The position numbers were made by a program, and so were the translations under genes. From the NCBI GenBank assembly GCA_907163375.1, contig CAJQUW010000498.1:62001-126000 (forward strand): 64,000 bases of DNA. Direction: 5' to 3'. Source of the stretch: Prostheceraeus crozeri. Taxonomy: Eukaryota; Platyhelminthes; Polycladida; Euryleptidae. The notes under the pieces are model-generated. The model did no database searches and was not told the DNA's origin. It was given only the letters and a program-made list of their open reading frames with translations. How positions within the stretch are numbered: position 1 is the first letter of the stretch; the number at the start of each line of letters is the position of its first letter. Positions 23,106-32,205 of this stretch are shown here, one piece after another.

Positions 23106-23203
23106 GCTTCTTTATAGCATTCCACGAGTTAGATATCTTAAATGCCCGAGCCCGTAGGGTGAGGCCTATTCAAATCTAACAATCTGGAATGCTATGATGA
23201 AGC
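23106..23203. repeat. Imperfect hairpin, about 43-bp arms
   Basis: The left arm (23106-23150) begins GCTTCTTTATAGCATTCCA. The right arm (23161-23203) ends TGGAATGCTATGATGAAGC. The apex is GC-rich (CCCGAGCCCGTAGGG). Same style as the other foldbacks in 16-23 kb. Confidence 0.7.
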
Positions 23204-23851
23204 AATCTTAAGCACGAGGCGTCTTTTCGATTTGTCCGCGAGCATCCAGTCCCGTCGCTTGAAATTGAGAAGAAGACCTGAAGTAACACCTTCACCTCAC
23301 ACAGACTTCAAATATCATCTTCCTAACTGATATCAGGGGAAAAGGTAGAACTCTACATCTTGCAGATCGACTATTCACTGACTGATTTCAATTTTGAGAC
23401 GAAGTATCAGTTGCTTGCACTGTCGTGTCCATGAATGACGAGAAGTGAATTTGATGAAAGACTCTAATCATTTACACTTTGACAAGAGTAAGGACAGATA
23501 ATTGTCAACGGAAGTGCAGTCTTGCACTGATTGCTCGCTTTGATGGAGGTTTGAAGGCTTGCTAGTGAGATCATTTGCGTACAATGTGTTAGGTCATTGA
23601 TTTCCTTTCTATAATTTCTCGATACTAATTTTATAGGCAATCGAGATGAAGACTTGAGAATTCTTATCGCTGTTTGAAGATGCGATTCCTAATGACACGG
23701 TCCAGCGATCTGTCGCGTGTGCTGGTTCCATCCTCTATAACTGTGAAATTCAAAGTCGTGTAGTTGAGGATATCCTAATGGATGAATATTGTCAGCAAGA
23801 AAGGTTGCTACTCGTTGATTCGAGCAACAGGTTGAGAGACAGACCTGTGGT
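23204..23851 (+). other. Intron, nothing recognised
   Basis: No exon, transposon or repeat is recognised. Confidence 0.5.
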
Positions 23852-24070
23852 CTTCGTGGCTCAGTGGTTAAGTGCTTGGCCTAGCGATTTTCCGTTCCAG
23901 AGGGCGAGCCCCGAGATTGTAACAGGAAGTCGTTAGGAAGGGCATCCGGACTAAAAGATAGCGACGCTCCAGATAAAAGTCTGACTATGTCAGAACCGTC
24001 CAAGTCCCAGTATAGGGGAGTAGTAACGTTAAAAAAAGTAGTAACCATAAAAAATTTAAAAGAAGCAGGT
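23852..24070 (+). mobile_element. tRNA-derived SINE, copy 2
   Basis: A tRNA-like head, CGTGGCTCAGTGGTTAAGTG (A-box) and GAGGGCGAGCCCC (B-box), followed by a body with AGGAAGGGCATCCGGAC, GCGACGCTCCAGATAAAAG, TATGTCAGAACCGTC and GGGGAGTAGTAACG. The 3' end is a short repeat GTAGTAACxxxAAAAAA. It matches the SINE at 10652 in order and spacing and is better preserved. The polymerase III promoter role is family knowledge; no target duplication was found. Confidence 0.8.
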
Positions 24071-25388
24071 CGAGAGACGTCGTTGGTTTAAATTCTTCGA
24101 GGTACACACGTTTATTCATTTTCAGCTGGTTTTGGGGTATTTCGCAATTTGCGGCTCCCATCAATAATGACTATACAAGTATCTGAAATCTTCTATTCTT
24201 CCTCATTAGCATAGCGAATGTTAGCATAGACACGACACGAGAGACGCAGAGGAGGAATATCGCTAGTAAGAGAAATCATTACCAGAGTTTGGGCCTCGAC
24301 GATCTTAATGCCTTCACCTGACTTCAACCCTAATCTTCACCTTGACTTCATTTTGATCGAGGTCAGAGTGATGCTATTTCAAAAATTGTTTCTGAAATTC
24401 ACAGAAATTATCGGTGAAGAAAATTGCAGAAAGTCTCTTATTTAGATTGTTATCAAAATAGATCTTTGGGTATATTAATTATTTATTTTATTTATTTGTA
24501 ATTTGAAGTAGGAAATTGAAGCAATGGTGTTGTTATAACATCTTTGCTTCAATTTCCAACTTTAAATTTTTAGTCGAAATGGATGCTCTTTTTTCTACCT
24601 TGCTATTTATTTGTATCACCAGCAACACATTTTCACCCATCAAAATTTAAACCAGGACCTCAATGCCTTCACCTGGCCTCGACCATGACCTTAACTTCAA
24701 TGTGAACGAGGTCTATTCCCCTACTTGAAATACGGCATTTTAATCAACATGAACCGCTATTGATCCTTGAACGCGACAGAGATTTGATAGAGGCCGAAAC
24801 TTTGGTTATTACCTGGACCTGATGTAGCCCACAATCTCTATGTACGTCTCCCATCAATAATGAAAGATCAATAAACTGACAAATGCACATAGTCACAAAT
24901 GGATTTTGATTTTTTCCTCTCATCCTTTCATTGTGATCATTCCTACATTCAGCCTACACGAGCATCAACTTCTGCATTTCAAATATACAGTTTTTTCATG
25001 TTTTTATGCAGTTCACTCATATTAAAGAGCCTTCGAATGTAAGTTCATCAACTTTGGTGGTTTCGTCACACACTGGTGTTGGATACGTATCATTTGAGCC
25101 CTTGCAGATTGGTGTTTCTAGGAAAGTTGTCTACCAACAGTTGCAGTCTATTTACAAGCACTTCCGTAATAACTTTATGCATATAAATCTGACTTTTCCT
25201 TGAAGCTAGTTAGATTAGAATGGACAGCTGCAGCTGTTTGTTGATGGTAATTGCACTTACTCTTTTAGGGACTTATCTATGCCAATCTTGCTGGATTACA
25301 AAGAGAATCAAATGTCTGAAACTTGCAATAGTTGCAGATTCTTACCTTGGGGCGAAATATTGAAGGGGTCTTTTGAAATTAATCAAAG
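24071..25388 (+). other. Intron with a diverged direct repeat and a small hairpin
   Basis: Two similar segments, about 24285-24375 and 24655-24745, share 'AATGCCTTCACCTG', 'CTTGACTTCA' (or 'CTTAACTTCA') and 'GAGGTC', in the same orientation and about 370 bp apart. A hairpin lies between them (24499-24524 with 24544-24568, GGAAATTGAAGCAA and complement). The words CTCCCATCAATAATGA also occur twice (about 24160 and 24847). No exon is seen. Confidence 0.5.
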
Positions 25389-25487
25389 AATATTGTTTTT
25401 TAGTCTTTCAGTCTTTCAACTCACAAAAATTGATTGATACAATTACTTAATCAATTTTTGTGGGTAGAAAGACTGAAAAACAATATT
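25389..25487. repeat. Hairpin, about 40-bp arms
   Basis: The left arm (25389-25435) and right arm (25449-25487) pair over AATATTGTTTTTxAGTCTTTC and CACAAAAATTGATT, with a small bulge in the left arm where AGTCTTTC is doubled. It has MITE or foldback character and no coding content. Confidence 0.75.
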
Positions 25488-25612
25488 ATTTCATTGATTT
25501 CAAGAAATGATATCAAAATCTTCCTTGTCAAGATATATTGAAATTGCTAAAAATTAAAGGGGTTATTTTATCAGAAGTTAATAGTTATCAAAAGTCGGTA
25601 GTTAAAGAGACA

Positions 25613-27031
25613 GCAATAACTAGGGCCCTGCGAGTACTCGAAAATGTCGACTCGACATTTTGTTATATCGTTCGAGTCCTCGAACGACGATGAGTATTTG
25701 AATCGAGTTGGCGAACATGTGTAAAAATATCTCGTGTTTGCATAACTTTCTTATTTCGATTACATCGAATTTCTTTGATGACTTACTACTTTAGCGTTTT
25801 TATTCAGCATCATGTTTTGGTCACAGCATGGTCACAGCAATATTGTTGAAGCTGCAAAGAAATTTTCCCTAAATTCAGTCACATTTAACGACGGCCAATC
25901 ACATCAGCCAAAGGGAGAAGACTAATTATTTCCATCTCAAAAACTTATCTTTGCAAAGCGCAATTCGGACCTGCTATTTTAGCTAATCAGACAGTTATTT
26001 TTGCTATTTTTAGTTTATTATTTCACGCACGCAAATACTCACTCCGGCAGCTGTTCAGAAATAGTAATTTATTTTGTATTTTAGCAAAAATACGCATGTA
26101 CACTGTTATCATATTTTGTTAAAAAACGAAAAATGTTTTGCAAGTATGCAGATTTTTTTAAAACGTTATTTTCTATTTTGATTCAATACACTACTCACAA
26201 AAAATGACACTCGTCAACTTAGACAAACAGGTTTCTCATAAAGGCAAGTGCAGGATGATATAATGGTCAGCAGATTAACTCGGACAAAATCACATTAATT
26301 AGCTGCAATTGATACATTGTCTGATGACGTGCTGTACTCTAAAGTGATAAAATAACTGAACAAGCTGTTTGATTGCAATAGACTGAATATATTACTATTA
26401 GATAAATACACAAAAATGGATAAATGCACATTGCAACAGTGTACAACTTGAATAAAAACTGCAAACTCCGTTAATTTCTATAAATATCAAAATAATGGGA
26501 CCTGCTCTCACATTTAACAGCGACTAGTAGACATAGCACTTCATGACTGCGAAAAAGACAGGTTTAAGTTAACTCGTTAAAGATGAAATTGATATTTTGT
26601 CAATTTCCTAATATTAACTGAGCGATGTTCTCTCTCACCCTGCACGGTAATCAGAATAGTGGCACGTTTGCTTAACAATTATTGTATAATATACCTACAA
26701 GGTAAAATAAATGCAATGCTTAAACAAAGGGTTTTAAAAATTAGCGCAAAAATAATTCAAATAAATGATTTCAAGCATAGAATTTTTTTTAAATTTGCCT
26801 AATGTATGTTTAATGTCTGCAATAACATACAATGTACTTAACAAAGGATATCCCACTCACTCGATCAACGATTTGCGTCGCCATACACCTTATTTTCCTA
26901 TTCTCTTCATTGCTTTATTGACCTAAGTAGGCCTAGACACATATCTACCTTTTAATATCGATGAAAATTTTGCCCGACTCGACTCGACTCAAGGTTGACA
27001 AAAACCCGCCTCACAGGGCCCTAGCAATAAC
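25613..27031. mobile_element. Non-autonomous hAT element with perfect 8-bp TSD
   Basis: The element body is 25621-27023 (1403 bp). Termini are TAGGGCCCTGCGAG at the left and, as complement at the right, TAGGGCCCTGTGAG. It is flanked by identical 8-bp duplications GCAATAAC at 25613-25620 and 27024-27031. An 8-bp target duplication with TAGGG/CAGGG-type ends is diagnostic of hAT transposition. The interior is AT-rich without transposase, so it must have moved using a transposase from elsewhere. Subterminal repeats of CGACTCGACTCGA occur near the ends. The unfilled homologous site is visible in repeat copy 1 at 3.8 kb. Confidence 0.92.
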
Positions 27032-27190
27032 TGTGAATCTTGATGAAGCACGGAACCCTAACAATTGACAACCACTGAATCCGCCATTGCGTAGTTGCTG
27101 TTGTCATGACGACGCATGTCCACGATCTAGCATTGCTTTCAATGTGCATGTCCGTTTTAGTCCTTATATATCATAGTGTGTCGGATTTCT
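27024..27190 (-). repeat. Dispersed repeat, copy 2, interrupted by the hAT element
   Basis: Minus-strand copy of the repeat at 3640-3835. The remainder of this copy continues on the far side of the hAT element at about 25560-25612 (TTTTGATAACTATTAACTTC in complement). Together with copy 1 it shows the hAT element landed inside an older repeat. Confidence 0.7.
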
Positions 27191-28849
27191 ATGTCTTTAT
27201 AATTCGGAAAGAAAAAAAAATATTGACGTACTACAGAATTTGCCAACAGGATTGGTGAATAATTCACAGAGGAGTTGTAGGAAACTTCTCAATAAAAAGG
27301 AAGATCTGAAAATTCTTGCAAAGTCTTTAATCTTATCGTAAAAGAATTTACTCCGTAATCATGCCTGCTGGCAGTTGGCGAAATGCATCGTTGCTGATCA
27401 GAAGCATGAATTTGCCTTACATCGGGTTGCCCACTTGCCCTCAGTCCTCCCATGAGTAATTTATCATGGCGAATCAGTGATTTTTCAAACAAATCTATAT
27501 CGCAAGATATAGAGGGAGGCACCCGCGAGATTTTTCTCGAAAATCCGGAATTCGTGAATTTTTGAATGAATTATATTGAATCTTGAGATTTGTTCAAAAC
27601 TGTAAAAAGAGAGGAGGTAGAGGTTTCTTCCGTCGTTAGTCATAAATCCTTATAGCATGGTGTCAAGCTGTCATATTCCCTTCTAGATTATGGTAAAACG
27701 GTATTCACCATTCTCTAGTCACCACTCAGCTATAAAGATGTCGATTACTATCCCTTCAGCAGAGTTGTTTGAAAAATGACATTTAGAATGAGTATATATG
27801 AAATGCTGACTGTATGTAAATGAAATACTTCAATACAATTGTCATTCATTACAGAAAACACCTAATTAGCATATTAATTGACTTTACATGAATGAATTTT
27901 CTCTTTTCCACCTTGCTTCTCTCTGTCTGGATATACATGTACTGTATTGTAAGTGATGGATGTATATGCCTATGTGTATGTTATTTCTTGACTTTTTAAA
28001 GGTGTGTGACGGATAATCCTGACAACTTTTGTATAGAAGTCGTGAACCTTAGACCGAGAATTTTGTGGCAAAGATGGAGGGATTTCCAACATGAACCTTC
28101 ATTCTAGAAGTCAAACTCCGTAATAACTTATTAAATATCAGTTCGATATATGCTGCCTTGGTCATTGTCTGGCCTTCTACTTGACATCCTCACTGTTCAT
28201 GTTTCAGTCAATTTGGGAGTGAGTTAATTTCCTTGCTTGAAGATTGTCCTGAAATGCTACAATTCAAATATTTTCTTAGCTGTAGGTGAATGAATGGTGA
28301 TGTACATGTGTTGTAATTTTCAGTTCCTTCAAATGCTCAAATTGAATGCATTTTATGCAAATTGATTACCTGATTTTATCCTCAATTTCTAAATGGCTTC
28401 TTTTCTAAAACGAAACAAAATGAAATGCATAAAGATAGTGATTTCTCAGAAAACAGTTACTGCTTCCACTAAATAGAAAATGTATCATACTCCCACTGTC
28501 TCTTTCTCTGCCTGTAGTGCGCTATTTTAAACACTTCGTTGAGTGACAACTCTGATCACCGTCTAATTGGCATAACCTTCCATTAAGTTATATTGCCTCA
28601 AAATTGATTCTTGATAGCGACTATTTTCACGTCGTTATTTGAGTGTCGAAATTAATTACATTAACCAATTCCAGATGTGTTAATATGGTTTGCGACTCGC
28701 AAATAGGTCCTTTACACTGAAACTACTGAAACAAATCAGGTTTGTTTTTTTGTCACTCTTTTGATGTCTACGGACGGATTGTGAACGCGTTGAACCCATC
28801 TCTGATGCTTCATATTTAGGAATGCTTTCAACATGATTAATGGAAAATT
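27191..28849 (+). other. Intron, nothing recognised
   Basis: AT-rich with no exon or classified element. Short chance open frames only. Confidence 0.5.
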
Positions 28850-30130
28850 CATAATAATAAGTGTTTATTGGATGAAAATGAGAATCAAAAGTTGCAAGAA
28901 AATAAGGTGACAAAGTAGACGAGATACATAATTGGACAAGTATCGTTGTGATGAGGCATGCAAAAGTTACTAAAAGTTTTCCTCTCTTAAATCATCGTTG
29001 ATGAGTCTGGTTGCAAAAGGAAAATAAGTTCTCTTTCGCTTCAAAGTTCTGCAGTATTGAACACAAAACTGAGATCGATATTGCGTCGGAATTGAATTTG
29101 ATGGAACAGTTTCTTGCAATGATGTCGTCGTCGTCGTCGGCTTTCTATTTCAGCAACAATAACATTTCTTTATGTTGAAACCCATGTAGTGCAAGTTAAA
29201 AATCATTTTTTGGGCTCTATTATCAATTTTTTTGAAGCCTTTTAGCTTGACGATTGCTTAGACCAACCATGACCGGACTCACATACTCCATGATTGAGCT
29301 TATAAGAGACGTGTAAATCTGATGAAGTTCCTTTTCCGAAGTGAGTCGCGTCATTTTCCTTATCACATGGAAACGCTGATTAGCTTTAGAGCAGATTGAA
29401 TCGATATGACGGCCCCAACTTTAGTCTTTATCGACGAATCAAACTGAGGCCAAGGAGGGGACCCCGAAAAGGTTACATGTATATCAGACGGTGTAAAAAG
29501 CATCGTATACTTGTCCCCACCTGGAGTTCGCAACGTATGTGTGTGGAATCCCCTTGCTGCACAAGAGATAGCCTTAATCGAAAGGGTCCAACGGCCTTTT
29601 ACTCGGTGTTTGATGCACTCATCGGAGCAACCATACGTAGACCGCCTTCGGATACTGGGCATTCCAACGCTACAACTTCGCCGCCGTGCTTTTGACTTAA
29701 TAGCTGTGTTCAGAATTTTTCATTCACTTACCCCATGTGATTAATCGAAGTTCTTCAATCCTGTGACTCCAAGGACTCGTGGCCATGACTTCAAAATCCC
29801 CCGTGAATATTTTTTCCCAGCATGTCATTGACGACTGGAATTCCCTGCCTCCTGACATTGTGAGCTTTACATCGCTACCGACCTTCAAGAAGAACTTGTA
29901 TTAATTTTCTATTTTGAAAAACGAACTGTGTTTCTTTCCCAGTAGGCCTACCTGTATATATGATCATCAATGAATTTGTCGACTTTACTTTGTATACCTG
30001 CATGTTGTAAACTTGCTTTGCCTTGGTGTTTTATGCACTTATGTGTGCAATAAAATGATAATAATAATTATAATCTTTGACTTGTCAATATTGAGCACCA
30101 CTCGCCAATAAAACCAGATTCTTCCTCTAT
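28850..30130 (-). mobile_element. LINE A: 3' half of a CR1/L2-like LINE, split by LINE B
   Basis: The minus strand encodes RT C-terminal sequence in order. VLNIDKSK lies right of the insertion (about 30082-30105) and MLFTPSDIHVTF at about 29465-29501. Then come WGRHIDSICSKANQRFHVIR (about 29360-29420), HQIYTSLISSIMEYVSPV, RQAKRLQK, and finally YRSQFCVQYC and TRLINDDLREENF near 28960-29090. Frame changes and stops show decay. The 3' UTR ends with AATAAACACTTATTATTATG near 28850. The 5' limit to the right is unclear beyond about 30130. The copy is interrupted at 29513-30074 by LINE B. Confidence 0.8.
29513..30074 (+). mobile_element. LINE B: 5'-truncated LINE inserted in LINE A
   Basis: The plus strand encodes the end of a different LINE RT: NPLAAQEIALIERVQRPFTR (about 29550-29610), then DRLRILGIPTLQLRRRAFDL and VFRIFHSLTP, after which the frame breaks (FFPACH, DWNSLP). 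The 3' end reads GTGCAATAAAATGATAATAATAAT. It interrupts LINE A exactly: the left flank ends CATCGTATACTT and the right flank resumes CTTTGACTTGTC, giving a 3-bp CTT duplication (29510-29512 and 30075-30077). It is 5' truncated to about 560 bp. Because it sits inside LINE A, it is the younger insertion. Confidence 0.82.
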
Positions 30131-30182
30131 TTTATTCTTATTATTCCTTCTTATTTGAGAAATGTCCTCTTCAATTGGTGTA

Positions 30183-30300
30183 TTATTGAGACATTACACT
30201 TTCGCGGAGGTCTTTTGTATTGTTCGCTTTGCGTTCGGAAGACCTGGATTCAAACTTTGATCGGATCAAACCTAAAACTCCCAAAATACGTCCACTCTGC
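30183..30300 (+). mobile_element. tRNA-like SINE fragment (different family)
   Basis: The stretch GTTCGCTTTGCGTTCGGAAG followed by ACCTGGATTCAAACT resembles the anticodon arm and T-loop half of a tRNA, with a degenerate B-box. A body without protein follows (AAACCTAAAACTCCC). The family differs from the 10.65/23.85 kb SINEs. No second copy is seen in the window, so this is tentative. Confidence 0.4.
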
Positions 30301-31362
30301 ATTCTTTCATGACATTTCAAAAGCATTTGAGAGTGGGATAAATAAAATTTGGTCACGCGGAGGAAAGGCTCTTGCCTAATACACATAGTGCTAAAACAAG
30401 GTTTATTTATTTATTTATTTTTTGTGATAAAGGCAGCTCAGCAGTCGGGGATCGAAGCATGACGTCTTTAACCGTGAATACTGTCGAACGCAGATGTATA
30501 GAGACTATAAACAGATGAAGTGAAAAAAGCATTATTGGGGAATATAATATGTACCGCAATGGTCCATCATGGAAGACGATCATGCAGTTTTCGTATGTGA
30601 CTGCACTGTTGCTTCAAGGCTTTTGCCCTCAACCAGATATTTTTGGCTAAAAACGAACACGACACAAAACATGACTGCACTACCTTACCACGACACGACA
30701 CGAAAACGAAGCCGCTGCGACTAACATGAAAGTAATACGAATCCACCTCAAATGTATTTCTCATCACAAAACAGTAGTTGACTGGAGGTGATTAGGCCAT
30801 CAATATGGAGGTGTTCATCAATATGCGCTGGATTCGAAGCAGGACTACATCGCTTATTGTTCATGACAAACCCCGCTGTTGAGATTGTAGTGGAATTGGC
30901 CTGCACCGGACGTGCTCTGCTCTGCTGGGCAGTGCGCTCGGTCCATCACCAGACCAGGGTCCGTTCAGGGAGCGGTTAATGCATGCGGTTCGGCCATTGC
31001 TACTTATTCATCCTATATCGCCGTGAATTATCATGCATTCTAGATAGATTGTCTAGCTAGGACAGTTCAAGTCATTAAATCATCTCGATTTAAATTTTAC
31101 AATAAGTCCCTGTCAACACGAAAACAAACACGACTTAAATCATCAAAACGCGAGCACGAATGACAAGGCTCAACACGACACGAAGCCGGTCGTGTTTAGT
31201 GTCACGAACGCAGACCTCCAATTCCGAGCATAAACGATGTTAATTAGTTAATCTTATATTTTTGCTGTCCTTCAATGAAATCATTTAATGAAGTTTCACC
31301 TATAACAACCTGCCTAATGATAACATTCTCGTGTATGTGATGTATTTAATTTGTCTTTGCAG
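30301..31362 (+). other. Intron with ACGACACGA-rich repeat patches
   Basis: Two patches (about 30655-30725 and 31110-31200) are rich in CACGACACGAAAACG-like strings and the complement CGTGTCGTG. This style is seen inside some hAT MITEs, but I could not pair ends or find a duplication. No exon other than the last one, at 31363, is seen. Confidence 0.4.
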
Positions 31363-31560
31363 GGCATCTTTGTCACTAAGGTCACATGTCCTGGGCCTGC
31401 TGAACACTGTCTACGACCAGGAGACAAAATATTGACTGTAAACGGCATTGATTTCACTGTCATTGATCACAATCAAGCGGTCGGCGTCCTCAAGACGTCG
31501 GACGTAAATGTAGAAATGTTGATTGAAAGAATGGTGGAACCATGCCAGACCGATATCTGA
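31363..31560 (+). CDS. ERBIN/LRRC7: LAP gene last exon: second half of PDZ and stop
   Basis: Terminal coding exon with acceptor TTGTCTTTGCAG, joined in phase 0. It encodes GIFVTKVTCPGPAEHCLRPG, DKILTVNGIDFTVIDHNQAV, GVLKTSDVNVEMLIER and a short tail EPCQTDI, with stop TGA at 31558-31560. GIFVTKV is the second PDZ strand segment, GDKILTVNG is the canonical central turn, and the His of DHNQAV is at the first position of helix B, which in PDZ domains selects class I ligands (Ser/Thr-x-hydrophobic at the C terminus). The protein ends within about 10 residues of the domain, as in Erbin. The intron position inside the PDZ matches my recollection of vertebrate Erbin, where the split precedes GIFVT. 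Confidence 0.95.
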   Translation, partial: GIFVTKVTCPGPAEHCLRPGDKILTVNGIDFTVIDHNQAVGVLKTSDVNVEMLIERMVEPCQTDI

Positions 31561-32205
31561 TGTTTATCGCTCATTTATTCTCCAATTACCGTCCATAGGA
31601 GATTCAACACCCGATTTTGGATGCGATCTCCTAGCACGTGTGAATTTATATCGTCTTTGTATAGAGATTTATTCTTTTGTGTTCACGAAGTAAACAATTA
31701 TTGAGAAGTAATTGTAGTTCTTTATTACTAGATCGCTATCGGATCCATTTAAAAGGGTAATTGATTCTGTCTTATTGAACACATCTAGAAATGACTGTGA
31801 TGTAATCGCAATAGAAAATAAGATGCAGGTCAACGCCAGAAAATTGGTTTGTCACTTTAAAATTGTCAGCGTTTTTTGCATCTACATAATGCTCCCGTGC
31901 CAACTTTGCTGCTGAGATTTGGTATCTGCCTATCAGAACTATCTGCTCTCAATTGGCCCATTCAAAGCATCAGCCTTTCTCGAATATGAAGCCGATAGGA
32001 TGTTTTAGACGTAACAGTGATTAAAGTGAAAAGATTGTGAGAAAAATAGAAACATAAGGCAAAAACTGCCTACAATTTAATAAACAATCAAGAATTCCAT
32101 ACAAACCTCATTCCAAATGGTGCTTCAAGCTGTGATTTCTTAATCTACTTTTAAAAGGGTTTGTAATTTCATCTCTTTTGACTTTCATGTTATAATCCAA
32201 TAAAT
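31561..32205 (+). other. Probable 3' UTR of the LAP gene
   Basis: AT-rich sequence after the stop codon with candidate polyadenylation signals AATAAA at 32079-32084 and 32200-32205. Which one is used cannot be told. Confidence 0.6.

Larger units (their letters stand above)
2906..32205 (+). other. ERBIN/LRRC7: 3' half of a LAP-family scaffold gene (Erbin/LRRC7 type)
   Basis: LAP proteins have N-terminal leucine-rich repeats and C-terminal PDZ domains; they sit on the basolateral or postsynaptic membrane and help set epithelial polarity and receptor localisation (family knowledge). Only the linker and the single C-terminal PDZ are in this window. Exon ends match in phase: 3410 to 6538 (phase 1), 6708 to 19299 (phase 1), 19684 to 31363 (phase 0). 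The protein ends right after the PDZ, as in Erbin and Densin and unlike Scribble, which has four PDZ domains. The introns are 3.1, 12.6 and 11.7 kb and are loaded with transposons. Which of the vertebrate paralogues this corresponds to cannot be decided here; many invertebrates have a single gene (let-413/Lap1 relatives). Confidence 0.85.

Noticed and set aside
28850-30074. 5'-inverted LINE created by twin priming
   Set aside because: Both oppositely oriented parts have their own 3' ends and the minus-strand part resumes on the far side, so nested insertion fits better.
30183-30300. A real tRNA gene
   Set aside because: The T-loop is degenerate (GGATTCAAACT) and no complete cloverleaf can be drawn.
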